Below are positions 26,249 to 36,031 of a DNA stretch of 64,000 nucleotides, one piece after another. The number at the start of each line of letters is the position of its first letter. The first letter of the stretch is position 1. The position numbers and the translations under genes are program-made. Origin of the DNA: Hallerella sp964587155 (lineage in GTDB: Bacteria; Fibrobacterota; Fibrobacteria; Fibrobacterales; Fibrobacteraceae); assembly GCA_964587155.1 (NCBI GenBank), contig CAZPKF010000007.1, positions 1-64,000 of the forward strand, read 5' to 3'. The notes under the pieces are model-generated. The model saw only the letters and a program-made list of their open reading frames with translations, did not search any database and had not been told where the DNA came from.

Positions 26249-27568
26249 ATGAATCGACGGTTGTTTTTTCTGGTGCTATTTTTTGCGGTCTTTTCGTTTG
26301 CTGAATGGAACGTGGAGCAGGAAATTCTCGCAGGACCGGTGTCTTCGAATGAACGAGTTCTTCGTGGACGTCAGCTTCTTTACAAATTGTTGGTTGCTGG
26401 GGATTCTTCGCGGGCTTTGCGTGTGATCAATTATTTGGACGGTTTTTATTCGGAAACGCTTTGCCCCTTTTCTGGGATGGAAAAGGGAATTGCCTTGTTG
26501 CGGGCGCAGAAATACGATTCGGCGTTGACCGTGTTGATCCGTTCAAGACGGCTTTGGGAACCGGAAGCCCGAAAGGCAGAATCGGTCGAGGAACGTTGCG
26601 TTGCATTTGCAGAATCCGGGGGTGACGTTCCTGTTATCCGGGACCCTCTTTACGCACTTTTGAATTCGAATTCTTTGAAAACGCAAGCGCAACTGGACAG
26701 CCTCGAAGAAAAAATTTTTGCATCTTCCGTAGAAATCTTTTATAAAGACGCTGCATCGGCTTTCATCCCAATTCTCTTCGCGCCTTCTTTAGATCGGATG
26801 GAGACTTTGCTGGTGGACCGTGTTTTGAAAGCAGGAGAATCGTTTGTACAAAAATACCCAATGAATGAAGACGGAGCTTGGTTGAATCGGAATTTTTTGT
26901 CTCCAATTCGTACTCGACAATCTTTGGGGGAAAGCGCGTCAAAAGATCCTTTCGATGGTCATTTGTATGGAAATGGAGTCGGAATGGAGCTGTTGATGGG
27001 AATCGGCTTTTTAACGGGTGATTTTAAAGCGGAATTTCATCATCGATTTTGGGATTTTTATGCGGCGGTTCCGATTCAATTGCGCCGATTTGTTTTCACG
27101 CCTTTTATTTCGTTTGGTTCTTTGGAAACCCGCGAGAATAGGCGTTTTTCGGATGTCCTTTGGGAAAAAGGCAGCGAACTTTTTGTTTATGAAGGCGGCA
27201 TCTCTTTGGGATTTGTCGTTTTCGACCACCGCTTGTTCAAAGTGGAGCCATTTGTCGGCATTGCTTTTACGGATGCAGCCATACCTGAAGGCAGTGGTGA
27301 TTACTACTATGTTGCGGACAAGCCCAACAATAACTACCATCGTCTTCGTGCGCATGTGAAAAGTGAAAATTCGGTCGCTTATTTATTTGGCGTTACCGGG
27401 GAAATTCGGCTGCTCACGACTTATTCCCGGCGCACGGGTGCTCCGATGAATTCTATTTCCCTTCGGTTGAAATATTTGGCCAGCTACTTGGATCACGATT
27501 TTGGGTATGCGAAAATGGAAGGCTTTTCGCATAAGGTGTTGGCGGGAATCGGCTTCTTTATCTGGTGA
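26249..27568 (+). CDS. Putative outer-membrane barrel protein with N-terminal helical region
   Basis: A 439-residue exported protein. The signal peptide MNRRLFFLVLFFAVFSFA is clear. Residues 30-220 look helical and TPR-like (RGRQLLYKLLVAGDSSRALRVI, then a run with AQKYDSALTVL). From about 240 on, alternating aromatic and polar residues suggest a beta barrel ending GIGFFIW with a terminal aromatic residue, as outer-membrane proteins require. ATG 26249 is chosen because the signal peptide starts there; a GTG at 26228 is possible. It is the third gene of the TIGR02147 operon. Function unknown. Confidence 0.8.
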   Translation: MNRRLFFLVLFFAVFSFAEWNVEQEILAGPVSSNERVLRGRQLLYKLLVAGDSSRALRVINYLDGFYSETLCPFSGMEKGIALLRAQKYDSALTVLIRSRRLWEPEARKAESVEERCVAFAESGGDVPVIRDPLYALLNSNSLKTQAQLDSLEEKIFASSVEIFYKDAASAFIPILFAPSLDRMETLLVDRVLKAGESFVQKYPMNEDGAWLNRNFLSPIRTRQSLGESASKDPFDGHLYGNGVGMELLMGIGFLTGDFKAEFHHRFWDFYAAVPIQLRRFVFTPFISFGSLETRENRRFSDVLWEKGSELFVYEGGISLGFVVFDHRLFKVEPFVGIAFTDAAIPEGSGDYYYVADKPNNNYHRLRAHVKSENSVAYLFGVTGEIRLLTTYSRRTGAPMNSISLRLKYLASYLDHDFGYAKMEGFSHKVLAGIGFFIW

Positions 27569-27581
27569 CCGGACTGTTCTA

Positions 27582-27872
27582 TCAGTCCAAGAACTGGTAA
27601 ACGGTTTCGTTCTTTTTGGACATGCCGAATTTGGTCCGCGCGATGGATTCCATATAAAAAGAGTCGGTGAGAAGCCTTTCACCCTCGTCTTTTCGATATT
27701 CCAGGACTTTTTTCAGGGAGTCGGCTTCTTGCCCGAGAATGGCGATTTGTCTTTTCAAGTTGTTCTGCTTGTATAATCCGTTTTCGCCAAAAGAAAATGA
27801 ATAAAAGGATACGGCGACGATGACGAATACGAGGACGAAAAGAATTTGCTTGACAAAGTTCTTGAATTTCAA
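27582..27872 (-). CDS. ftsB: Septum formation initiator (FtsB/DivIC family)
   Basis: A 96-residue single-pass membrane protein of the divisome. One hydrophobic segment at about residues 8-26 is followed by a coiled coil (QNNLKRQIAILGQEADSLKKVLEYRK) and the conserved end with ESIARTKFGMSKKNE, typical of FtsB/DivIC. It is three bases downstream of dprA on the same strand, so the two are co-transcribed. Confidence 0.9.
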   Translation of the reverse strand: MKFKNFVKQILFVLVFVIVAVSFYSFSFGENGLYKQNNLKRQIAILGQEADSLKKVLEYRKDEGERLLTDSFYMESIARTKFGMSKKNETVYQFLD

Positions 27873-27875
27873 AAT

Positions 27876-28775
27876 TCACTCCGATGCGGAGAAATGGAAC
27901 ATGTTCCCGTCTTTGGAATGGACCAACCCCGCAATTTCTAATTCTGTCAATATAGCTAAAACTTGAGAAACGGAAAGGGCCGAACTTTGACAGATGGCGT
28001 CTAAGGAGTGGGAAAATCCCGCATTTTTTTGGAATAGGGATAAGGTCTCCGGATTCAAATGGATGCCTGTTGAGAGCGTATTCTCCAAAGTGGGGTCTTT
28101 GATGCGTTTTGCACCGCAAAGGTCGGCGAAATCTTGGAGTTTCCAAATCGCTTCCGCTTTTCGGCTGGCGATGCATAAATTTGTCCCTAGGGATGTTTCG
28201 ATGATGGGGGAGCCGGGAACGCACAGGAGCTTGCGATGAAACTCTGTTGCAAAATTTGCCGTAATCATGCCGCCACCGTGCGCTTTGCTTTCAACGAGAG
28301 TCGTACTTTTGCAAAGGCCCGCAATGATGCGATTCCTATCGTGAAACATAAACTTTTGCGAAAATGTTTTCTTTGGATATTCCGAAAGGATGGCCCCGCC
28401 CGATTGCAAAATCTTTTCGGCGACGTTTCGTCGAGAACCGCCGATTTCGGATTCAATGCCCTGGGCGACAACGGCGACTGTCGGCAAGTGATGTTCTATG
28501 GCGGACAAATGACAGAAACAGTCAACTCCTTGAGCTAGTCCAGAAACAATGACGGCGTCAGTGCCGACAAGGCTGCGAATGAGTCTTCGGCAAATCTCTT
28601 CTGCTTGTTGGCTGGGCCTTCGCGTTCCCACCATCGCTATCCAAGAATTTTTAAAGCAGGGAAGTTTGCCGCGATAAAAAATCGCATTCGGAGGATTTGG
28701 AATGGATGTTAACACGGCGGGGTAATCTTCTTTGTGAAGAATTTGAACGGGGAAATTGCTAATTTGGGATTTCAT
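27876..28775 (-). CDS. dprA: DNA processing protein DprA
   Basis: Loads RecA on incoming single-stranded DNA in natural transformation. 299 residues, in the shorter range for the family, with VGTRRPSQQAEE, IVSGLAQGVDCFCH, FMFHDRNRIIAGL and KLLCVPGSP of the Rossmann-like core. A C-terminal winged helix is present (LSVSQVLAILTELEIAGLV). The usual catalytic-like Asn and the RNRI motif are intact. Its ATG overlaps the divergent mazG ATG in CATG at 28773-28776. Confidence 0.95.
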   Translation of the reverse strand: MKSQISNFPVQILHKEDYPAVLTSIPNPPNAIFYRGKLPCFKNSWIAMVGTRRPSQQAEEICRRLIRSLVGTDAVIVSGLAQGVDCFCHLSAIEHHLPTVAVVAQGIESEIGGSRRNVAEKILQSGGAILSEYPKKTFSQKFMFHDRNRIIAGLCKSTTLVESKAHGGGMITANFATEFHRKLLCVPGSPIIETSLGTNLCIASRKAEAIWKLQDFADLCGAKRIKDPTLENTLSTGIHLNPETLSLFQKNAGFSHSLDAICQSSALSVSQVLAILTELEIAGLVHSKDGNMFHFSASE

Positions 28776-29595
28776 GAAAAGCTCCTTCTCGGATTTGATT
28801 CAGTTGATGAAATGTCTCCGCTCGCCGGAGGGATGCCCTTGGGACAGGGCACAAACGATTCAAAGCCTTCTTCCGTATTTGGTGGAAGAAACATCGGAAT
28901 ATATTGATGCCGCCCAAGCGCAAGATAAAATCCACATGTGCGAAGAACTCGGCGACGTGTTGTTTCAGGTGGTCTTTCACGCTCAGGTGGCAAGTGAACA
29001 AGGGGACTTTGATATTGAAGATGTGACCGACGCGATTTGTGCCAAAATGCGCCGCCGCCATCCCCATGTGTTCGGAAATGCCAAAGTGGAAAACGCAGGG
29101 GAAGTTGCCGGGCGCTGGGATGCCATCAAAGCGACCGAGGAAAAAGCAAGAGGAGAAACGCGCAAATCTCCGATGGATAAAGTCTCCCGCAGTATGCCGA
29201 CGCTTGCCCGTGCCCAAGAAATGGGGCGTCGCGCCGCTAAAGTGGGATTTGACTGGGCTTCTGACGGGCCTGCTTTTGAAAAGGTCCGGGAAGAATTTAA
29301 AGAATTTCAGGAGGAATGCCGCAAAGCGACTTCTGATGAGCCGAATCGGGAACGGATGGAAGAGGAATTCGGCGATTTGCTGCTTGCCCTCTGCCAACTG
29401 GCGCGTCATGTTGGCTTGAACGCGGAACTTGCACTTTGCCGCGGGGCAAATAAATTCGATCGGCGGTTCCGCGCAATGGAAGCTCTCGCTGCGGAGAAAT
29501 ACCCCCAAAAATCCCTGCGGGATCTTCTCCCAGAGGAATGGCTCGCTCTGTGGAGCGAAGCGAAGTCCAAGACTAGTCAAAAATCAAGTTATTGA
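28774..29595 (+). CDS. mazG: Nucleoside triphosphate pyrophosphohydrolase MazG
   Basis: Hydrolyses NTPs to NMPs and pyrophosphate. About 273 residues with two MazG modules: the first has GCPWDRAQT, EETSEYIDA and EELGDVLFQVVFHA, and the second has FDWASDGPAFEKVREEFKEF and EEEFGDLLLALCQLARH. The EExxE and ExxD metal sites are complete in both. ATG 28774 overlaps the dprA ATG head to head; an upstream TTG at 28756 would extend the overlap. Confidence 0.95.
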   Translation: MKSSFSDLIQLMKCLRSPEGCPWDRAQTIQSLLPYLVEETSEYIDAAQAQDKIHMCEELGDVLFQVVFHAQVASEQGDFDIEDVTDAICAKMRRRHPHVFGNAKVENAGEVAGRWDAIKATEEKARGETRKSPMDKVSRSMPTLARAQEMGRRAAKVGFDWASDGPAFEKVREEFKEFQEECRKATSDEPNRERMEEEFGDLLLALCQLARHVGLNAELALCRGANKFDRRFRAMEALAAEKYPQKSLRDLLPEEWLALWSEAKSKTSQKSSY

Positions 29596-29788
29596 CAGAA
29601 AGACCTACGAAAAAGACTAGCAAGTAGCCGTACCAGAGGATTGTCAGCGGATAATTCAAAATGCGTTTTGACTTGCTGTCGATGGATTTGTTTTTTTCCG
29701 CGATGCGAACCAGATTCCGCCGAAAATAGTAGGCGGTCCCGGCGGTGCCTGCCAGGCTGACCAGAATCAGTAGAATGGTTGAAAGCAT
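29573..29788 (-). CDS. Small two-helix membrane protein
   Basis: A 71-residue protein with two hydrophobic segments (residues 4-20 and 48-66) separated by a basic loop (RRNLVRIAEKNKSIDSKSKR). The 3' end overlaps the convergent mazG end by 23 bases. GGA lies before ATG 29788. The composition is protein-like and not a shadow of mazG for most of its length. No family recognised. Confidence 0.55.
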   Translation of the reverse strand: MLSTILLILVSLAGTAGTAYYFRRNLVRIAEKNKSIDSKSKRILNYPLTILWYGYLLVFFVGLSVNNLIFD

Positions 29789-29914
29789 GTTCCAAAGATA
29801 GTTATTTCACCGGAGTTTGCCCATCTTTTGGGCGAAAAGCCTTGATTCGGAAAATCGCCGGTTGCCCATTTGCACAAAATTTTCTCTATTTGACAATGTT
29901 GACGGCTCGTTTAT

Positions 29915-30394
29915 GTGAACGAACCTTTCTTGTATGAGGTGTATTTGGATAACCGGGAAAGATTGAATTCCCTGATTGCGGCAGCTTGCGAAGCTGTCTC
30001 TGTGGAACTTGTCGAATTCGACATGTTCAGGGCTGGCAAACGCCAGGTTCTCCGTATTTACATAGACAAGGAGAATGGCGTTGATGTGGAAGATTGCGCA
30101 GAAGTGAGCCGCCGTCTTTCGGATGCGATGGATTTAGACGAAACCCTTGTGTCGGGTGCTTACACTCTCGAAGTTTCTTCACCTGGAATCGACCGTCCCC
30201 TCAAGTCCACTCGGGATTTTGAACGGAACATCAACCGGGTCCTGCGCATTTCGCGGACTTCTGGAAAACCGCTTACGGGAACGCTTGTCGCAGTAGAGGA
30301 TGAGGATTTAATCCTGTCGGTAAAAGGTGTGGCTGAGGCTGTCCGGGTATCCCGGTCGGAAGTCCTTTCTGCCAAAGTTGAAGTTCAATTCTAA
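29915..30394 (+). CDS. rimP: Ribosome maturation factor RimP
   Basis: Assists assembly of the small ribosomal subunit. 159 residues, the family length: VSVELVEFD, LRIYIDKENGVDVEDCAEVSRRLS, YTLEVSSPGIDRPL and the C-terminal barrel are all recognisable. The start is GTG 29915 (VNEPFLYEVY); an ATG two bases earlier is out of frame. It leads the rimP-nusA-infB-rbfA-truB-ribF operon, the common order in bacteria. Confidence 0.94.
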   Translation: MNEPFLYEVYLDNRERLNSLIAAACEAVSVELVEFDMFRAGKRQVLRIYIDKENGVDVEDCAEVSRRLSDAMDLDETLVSGAYTLEVSSPGIDRPLKSTRDFERNINRVLRISRTSGKPLTGTLVAVEDEDLILSVKGVAEAVRVSRSEVLSAKVEVQF

Positions 30395-30407
30395 AGAAAA
30401 GGCTCTT

Positions 30408-31691
30408 ATGACAAAGAATACGGAACCAAAAATCAATTTGCTCGATGCGTTCAAGTCGGTTGTTGAAACCAAGAACATCGACAATTCCATTGTCGAAGGC
30501 GCACTCAAGGACGCATTGATCAATGCCGCCCGCAAGTACCTGAACATCGACAAGCATTTTGATGTCAAGATCGATGAAGAGACGAACGACATTTCGATTG
30601 CGCTCGTTGTGGATATTGTCGACGATTATCCGGACTACGACGAGTCGCTCTCAGCCGAAGAAGTCCAAGAAATGGATGAACATTTCATGCTGGTGGAACA
30701 GGCGCGGGATCTGAACCCCGATGTTCAACCGGGAGATCATCTCGAAATGGAACTTCCGGTTTCCGCATTTGGCCGCCAGGCGATTCAATCGGCAAAACAG
30801 TTCTTGATTCAGCGCATCCGCGACGAAGAACGCCGCAAAATTTTGGATACTTACAAAGGCCGCATTGGCACGATTGTCAATGGCGAAGTGCTTCGGATTG
30901 AAAAGCGCAATATCATTGTGTCCATTGGTCGCCAGACCGAAGCGATTCTCGACCAGAAACAATTGCTTCCCAAGGAACGTTTTCAACAAGGTGATTCGGT
31001 CAAAGCCGTTATTTCCGGTGTGAGCGAAACGTCCAAGAGCAACGTTCCGCAGGTGACTCTTTCGCGCACCAGTGAACAATTCCTTTACGAACTGTTCCGC
31101 CAGGAAGTCCCCGAAATTTTCGATGGATCTGTGGAAGTCCGCGGAGTCGTCCGCGAAGCGGGTTACCGCGCCAAAATTTCTGTTGTCGCCAGAGATGCTC
31201 GGATTGATCCGGTCGGCGCTTGCGTTGGAATGAAGGGAGCCCGAGTTCAAGCGATTGTTCGTGAACTTGGCAATGAACGAATTGACATTGTCCATTGGGA
31301 TCCGGATTTGATCACGTTTATTCGCCACGCCCTTTCTCCCGCGAATATCGTCAAGTATTTTGAAGTCCCCGATACTTTCCGTTGCGTCATTGTTGTCGCC
31401 GATGAAGATTTGCCGCAGGCGATTGGCCGTAATGGTCAGAATGTCAATTTGGCATCCCGTTTGGTGCAACGCGATTTGATGGTCTTTGGAGAAAAAGACT
31501 GGGCTGCCAAGAGTGATGAAGACAAGCAGCGTATTTTGACTCCGGAACCGAAGGAAATCATCCGCTCGGAAGAGTCTGTGGCTGCTGAAAATTCCCCGTT
31601 CAAGGCGGATGCCTCCGAAAATGTCGAACCGGCATCGGTGGATGAATCATCTCCGGTCAGTGAAAATTCGGAAACGGAAGGTCAAGCTTAA
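30408..31691 (+). CDS. nusA: Transcription termination/antitermination protein NusA
   Basis: Binds RNA polymerase and modulates pausing, termination and antitermination. 427 residues. An N-terminal polymerase-binding domain (residues 1-120) is followed by S1 (GRIGTIVNGEVLRIEKRNIIV), KH1 and KH2 (GACVGMKGARVQAIVRELGNERIDIV and AIGRNGQNVNLASRL). The C-terminal acidic tail replaces the two AR repeats of E. coli. ATG 30408 is chosen from the start MTKNTEPKINLL; the frame is open earlier. Confidence 0.96.
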   Translation: MTKNTEPKINLLDAFKSVVETKNIDNSIVEGALKDALINAARKYLNIDKHFDVKIDEETNDISIALVVDIVDDYPDYDESLSAEEVQEMDEHFMLVEQARDLNPDVQPGDHLEMELPVSAFGRQAIQSAKQFLIQRIRDEERRKILDTYKGRIGTIVNGEVLRIEKRNIIVSIGRQTEAILDQKQLLPKERFQQGDSVKAVISGVSETSKSNVPQVTLSRTSEQFLYELFRQEVPEIFDGSVEVRGVVREAGYRAKISVVARDARIDPVGACVGMKGARVQAIVRELGNERIDIVHWDPDLITFIRHALSPANIVKYFEVPDTFRCVIVVADEDLPQAIGRNGQNVNLASRLVQRDLMVFGEKDWAAKSDEDKQRILTPEPKEIIRSEESVAAENSPFKADASENVEPASVDESSPVSENSETEGQA

Positions 31692-31720
31692 GAGAGAAGC
31701 TTATTGGAGCAAAAGCATAG

Positions 31721-34700
31721 ATGAGTAACGATATCAAAATCACACCGGGTGAATGGGCTAAGAAACATGGAGTCGACGCAAGTCGAGTCGTAACCCTGTT
31801 ACACGAAAATGGTGTGCAGGTCTTGACGCCTTTTTCCCCTGTTCCCCAAGTGGCTTTTGCTTCAATTGAAGCTCAAGTGTTGGAAGAAAAGGCGAAGGCA
31901 GACGCTCGTAAAGCCAAAGCGCAAGGATTGCGCAAGAATTTGAAGAAAAATTCTCCGGAAGAAAAGGAAGAGGCTCCGCGCCCGGCTGCACCGCAAACGC
32001 AAGCGAATGGTCGCCGTACGATTACGGGCAAGTTTATGGGTGGAAGCGTCAAATTGACTCGTTCTGCGACAGCTCGCCCGGCTTCGAAGTCCATTTCGAC
32101 GGCAAAACCGCAAACTCCGGCTGTGAAACCTGTCGCACCAGCGGCAGTCGCCAAACCTTCGGCGCCTGCACCTGCTCCCAAGCCTGTTCCACCGGCTGCT
32201 CCGGCACCGGCTGCTCCGGTTGTAAATGTCAAAACGCCGCCCACGGCTTCTGTGGAACCCAAAAAAGAAATTCCTCAGGCAAAGCCTGCGCAGCAAGCTC
32301 CCACCGCACCTGTTTCACACCCGCGGATTAACGCCTCTCCGGTTGGAGAACTCCGCCCTGTCGAAATGAAGGCTCAAGTTTTCAAGCCGGATGCGGCTAT
32401 TCTTGCCCGAATTGAAAAGTCCAAGCAGCAAGCTGCCGCTCAACATCGGCGGGGCAACAACAGTTCTGGACAGGGATACACGGGGCACTTTGGACCGGGA
32501 TCGAATAGCGGAAATTACCGTGGCGGTTCTGGAAATGGTCGTTATCGTTCAAATGGAACGGGAAGCACGTCTAATGCGGGCGCAAGATCGTTTGGCGGTG
32601 GACAGGTTCGCACGGGACGGTTCCCCGGCCAGAACATGCAGGATGTTTTTGCCAATGCGCAAAATAACGCTGGTGGAAACAATCGTTTTGGCAGTGGCAA
32701 TAATAAGCCGGGACAATCTCGTGGCGGCAATAACGCGGATCGCTTCAAGGGAAAACGCGGAAAGAATGGCCGTGACGGCAAGGACAACCGTTTTGATCAA
32801 GGGGAACAGCAGGATTCTGTCCGGCAAAATGTTTCCCGGGTGATGGCGTCGCTTTCCAAAAATCCGGTTAAGAAAGTTTATCACAAAGATAAGAGCGCCT
32901 CTGCAGAAGGGGAACAGAAAAAGATTTTAAAGACCTCTGACTTTATCACGGTGGGCGAACTTGCCGGGATGATGGATCAGATGCCCGCCCGTGTCATCGC
33001 CAAATGCATGGAAATGGGGATGATGGTCACGATCAATGCGCGTCTGGATTTTGAAACGATCCAGGTTTTGGCTGATGAATTTGGCTATGAAGCGCAACTG
33101 ATGGAAGAATACGATGAAGATGTTTTGGGTGTCGAAGAAGAAAAGTCCGAAGACTTGGAAACGCGGCATCCCGTGGTGACCGTGATGGGTCATGTGGACC
33201 ACGGTAAAACCTCTCTTCTCGACTGGATTCGCAAGACGCACGTCGTTTCTGGAGAGTCTGGTGGAATTACGCAGCACATTGGCGCTTATGAAGTGACTAC
33301 GGCTGTGGGAAAGGTGACATTCCTCGATACGCCGGGGCACGAAGCCTTTAGTGCAATGCGTGCCAGAGGTTCTCAGGTGACAGACGTGATTGTCTTGGTT
33401 GTCGCCGCAGATTCCATGGTGATGCCTCAAACGGTTGAATCCATTGAACTGGCGAAACGCGAAAAAGTCCCATTGGTTGTCGCCATCACTAAAATGGACT
33501 TGCCGACTGCCAATCCGGATAAGATTCGCACGCAGCTGGCGGAACGTGGCGTTGAAGTGGAACAATGGGGCGGTAGTGTCAGCTGTATCGAAGTTTCGGC
33601 GCGTACCGGTCAGGGTATGCCGCAACTTTTGGAAACGTTGGCCTTGGAAGCGGAAGTTCTTGAACTCAAGGCTTCGAAATCGGCAAGGGCTCGTGGTGCC
33701 GTTGTGGAATCCAAACTCGATGCGGGTAAGGGTTCTATGGCGACAATCCTAATTCAAAATGGTACTCTCCACGTTGGCGATCCGTTTGTCTGCGGAATTT
33801 ATGCAGGTCGTGTCCGCGCCATGTTCGATGATCGCGGCAAACAAATGAAAGAAGCGGGTCCCTCAACTCCTTGCCAAGTGTTGGGATTTGACGGTACGCC
33901 GCAAGCGGGAGATGAATTGGCCGTTGTCGAAGACGAAAAGACTGCGCGTGAAATTGCCTCTAAACGCCGCATGGCGGCGCGTGAACGCGATCTTCGTGCC
34001 CGGAAGTCCATTTCCTTGGAATCCACGTACGAAGGCGTCAAGAACGGTACCGTTTCGGAATTGAATTTGATAATCAAAGCCGATGTGGGTGGCTCGTCGG
34101 AAGCGATTGCCGCAAGTCTTGAAAAACTTTCGAATAGCGAAGTCAAGATTAACATCATCCGCAAAGGCGTTGGCGCCATTACGGATTCCGACATTTTGCT
34201 CGCATCGACCTCGCAGGCGGTCATTGTCGCCTTCCACTTGATGCCGTCGTTCTCAATTCGCGAAATGGCTCAGAAAGAAGGGATTCAAATCAAGACCTAC
34301 CGAGTCATTTACGAAATCATCGACGATATCAAGAATACGGTGGAAGGCCTTTTGAAGCCTACAACCCGCGAAGAATTGACTGGCGAAGCGGAAATCCGCC
34401 AAGTCTTCCGGATTCCGAAGGTTGGTCTTATCGCTGGCTGTATGGTCACAGACGGCGAAGTGGACCGCAACAGTCGCGTTCATGTCTACCGCAACGGAGT
34501 GGAATTGGGCACGACGGTTGTTCAGTCCCTCAAGCGGCATAAGGATGATGCTAAGTCGGTTGCCCGCGGATTCGAATGCGGCATTGGCCTAAAGGGTTAC
34601 GACAATCTTGAAGAAGGCGATACGCTGATGTTCTTCAAGGAAGTCACTGTGGCCCGTACCCTTGACGATGTCGCCCGCGACGAAGCGGCTGCCAAAGCCG

Positions 34701-34744
34701 CTGCTGCTAAAAAAGCTTCCGAAGCGAAGAAGGAGAATGCCTGA
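31721..34744 (+). CDS. infB: Translation initiation factor IF-2
   Basis: GTPase that brings initiator tRNA to the 30S subunit. 1007 residues. It opens with an IF2_N domain (ITPGEWAKKHGVDASRVVTLL), then a long Ala/Pro-rich and then Gly/Asn/Arg-rich disordered region (about residues 70-370, with NNSSGQGYTGHFG-like runs), a second IF2_N-like segment, the G domain (GHVDHGKT, DTPGHE, TKMD) and domains II-IV. The disordered region is longer than in E. coli. The stop overlaps the rbfA start in ATGA (34741-34745). SD before ATG 31721 is weak (GGAG 13 bases upstream). Confidence 0.97.
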   Translation: MSNDIKITPGEWAKKHGVDASRVVTLLHENGVQVLTPFSPVPQVAFASIEAQVLEEKAKADARKAKAQGLRKNLKKNSPEEKEEAPRPAAPQTQANGRRTITGKFMGGSVKLTRSATARPASKSISTAKPQTPAVKPVAPAAVAKPSAPAPAPKPVPPAAPAPAAPVVNVKTPPTASVEPKKEIPQAKPAQQAPTAPVSHPRINASPVGELRPVEMKAQVFKPDAAILARIEKSKQQAAAQHRRGNNSSGQGYTGHFGPGSNSGNYRGGSGNGRYRSNGTGSTSNAGARSFGGGQVRTGRFPGQNMQDVFANAQNNAGGNNRFGSGNNKPGQSRGGNNADRFKGKRGKNGRDGKDNRFDQGEQQDSVRQNVSRVMASLSKNPVKKVYHKDKSASAEGEQKKILKTSDFITVGELAGMMDQMPARVIAKCMEMGMMVTINARLDFETIQVLADEFGYEAQLMEEYDEDVLGVEEEKSEDLETRHPVVTVMGHVDHGKTSLLDWIRKTHVVSGESGGITQHIGAYEVTTAVGKVTFLDTPGHEAFSAMRARGSQVTDVIVLVVAADSMVMPQTVESIELAKREKVPLVVAITKMDLPTANPDKIRTQLAERGVEVEQWGGSVSCIEVSARTGQGMPQLLETLALEAEVLELKASKSARARGAVVESKLDAGKGSMATILIQNGTLHVGDPFVCGIYAGRVRAMFDDRGKQMKEAGPSTPCQVLGFDGTPQAGDELAVVEDEKTAREIASKRRMAARERDLRARKSISLESTYEGVKNGTVSELNLIIKADVGGSSEAIAASLEKLSNSEVKINIIRKGVGAITDSDILLASTSQAVIVAFHLMPSFSIREMAQKEGIQIKTYRVIYEIIDDIKNTVEGLLKPTTREELTGEAEIRQVFRIPKVGLIAGCMVTDGEVDRNSRVHVYRNGVELGTTVVQSLKRHKDDAKSVARGFECGIGLKGYDNLEEGDTLMFFKEVTVARTLDDVARDEAAAKAAAAKKASEAKKENA

Positions 34745-35121
34745 TGCCCAGGAATTCTCACAGTCAACGCCGAGTCCCGCGTACGGTTCGTCTCGATGAA
34801 CAGTTCCGCGAAGAAATCAGCAAGCTTTTGATGAAAGGGCTGAAAGATCCGCGGATTGGATTTGTGACAATCAGCCGGGTGGAAATTTCAAACGACTTGA
34901 GCTTTGCAAAAGTTTTTGTTTCCGTGCTCGGCTCTGACCGCGAGAAGGCGGCTTCGCTTATCGGACTCCGCAATTCTGCCGGATTTATCCGCACTTATTT
35001 GGGCAAGGCTCTCAAAATTCGCAAAATTCCGCAATTGAACTTTCTTTTGGATGAAAGTCTGGATCATGCGATGCACATTGAAGAAATTCTTGCCGATTTG
35101 AAGGACCGGGGTGAGCTTTAA
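34744..35121 (+). CDS. rbfA: 30S ribosome-binding factor RbfA
   Basis: Cold-shock maturation factor that binds the 30S subunit near helix 1 of 16S rRNA. 125 residues. The KH-type core is clear: FREEISKLLMKGLKDPRIGFVTISRVEIS, LSFAKVFVSVLG and SAGFIRTYLGKALKIRKIPQLNFLLD. It overlaps infB by one base and truB by eleven, in the usual order of this operon. Confidence 0.96.
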   Translation: MPRNSHSQRRVPRTVRLDEQFREEISKLLMKGLKDPRIGFVTISRVEISNDLSFAKVFVSVLGSDREKAASLIGLRNSAGFIRTYLGKALKIRKIPQLNFLLDESLDHAMHIEEILADLKDRGEL

Positions 35122-36031
35122 TTTGCCACCTTCGGGACTCATCCTTTTAGACAAACCGGTGGGCGTCACCTCGTGTAACGCCCTTTTTCCTCTTCGCAAA
35201 ATTTTCAAAACTAGGCGGGTCGGGCATGCGGGCTCTTTGGATATGCGGGCTTCGGGCTTGATTGTCGCTGCGGTTGGACGGGCAACGCGTTTGTTGCCTT
35301 TTGTCGAAGCGGGAGAAAAATCGTATTCTTTTTTCGCTCATTTCGGCTATTCGACTTGTACGGACGAATGGGACGGGAAATTGCTTGAACAGGATTCGAA
35401 TCTGGATCCCATTTCCGAAGAAGATGTTCAGAATATTATTCCCCGTTTTGTTGGAAAAATCAGCCAAGTTCCGCCGGATTTCAGTGCAGTCAAACTTCAA
35501 GGTCATCGGGCGTCGGATTTGAAGCGCAAGGGCAGGGAAGTTGAACTGGCGGCACGTCAAATTTTTATCCGGAGTTTGCGCTTAGAAGGAAAAGCCGAAA
35601 TCCCGGAAGGAGCGTCTGGCCGCATTCGTTCATCGTATCGGTTTTCTTGTGACTGTTCCAAAGGAACTTATATCCGTTCGCTTGTTCGGGATATGGCTAA
35701 AGCTTTGGGAACGTGTGGGGCTGTATCCGGCATTCGTCGGACCCGGATTGGCCATCTGAATGTGGCTGATGCCGTTCAACCGGAAAATTTAAATGAGCAT
35801 TCCCTGTTGAAGCCTCAAAATTGCATGGGGTTTCCATCTATTGAAGTGACTGACCGCCAAGTGGAAGCTTTGCGCAACGGACGTTCTGTGACGTGGAACG
35901 GAAATTCCCTTGAAACGGCAGAGGCTAACTTCCTTTTGGCTGTGGGCCGTGACGGAGAAGCCAAGGCGGGCTGCGTATTTGAAGATGGGAAAATAGTCCC
36001 CAAGTTCTATTTGGGAGGAGAAGGTGCCTGA
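35111..36031 (+). CDS. truB: tRNA pseudouridine(55) synthase TruB
   Basis: Makes pseudouridine 55 in the T loop of tRNAs. 306 residues. LLDKPVGVTSCNAL and RRVGHAGSLDMRASGLI carry the catalytic Asp44; the common GTLDPxAxGLL reads GSLDMRASGLI, with Met in place of the usual Pro. KGTYIRSLVRDMA is present. It starts with GTG 35111 inside the end of rbfA. The C-terminal 60 residues resemble a PUA-like domain. Confidence 0.95.
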   Translation: MSFNLPPSGLILLDKPVGVTSCNALFPLRKIFKTRRVGHAGSLDMRASGLIVAAVGRATRLLPFVEAGEKSYSFFAHFGYSTCTDEWDGKLLEQDSNLDPISEEDVQNIIPRFVGKISQVPPDFSAVKLQGHRASDLKRKGREVELAARQIFIRSLRLEGKAEIPEGASGRIRSSYRFSCDCSKGTYIRSLVRDMAKALGTCGAVSGIRRTRIGHLNVADAVQPENLNEHSLLKPQNCMGFPSIEVTDRQVEALRNGRSVTWNGNSLETAEANFLLAVGRDGEAKAGCVFEDGKIVPKFYLGGEGA

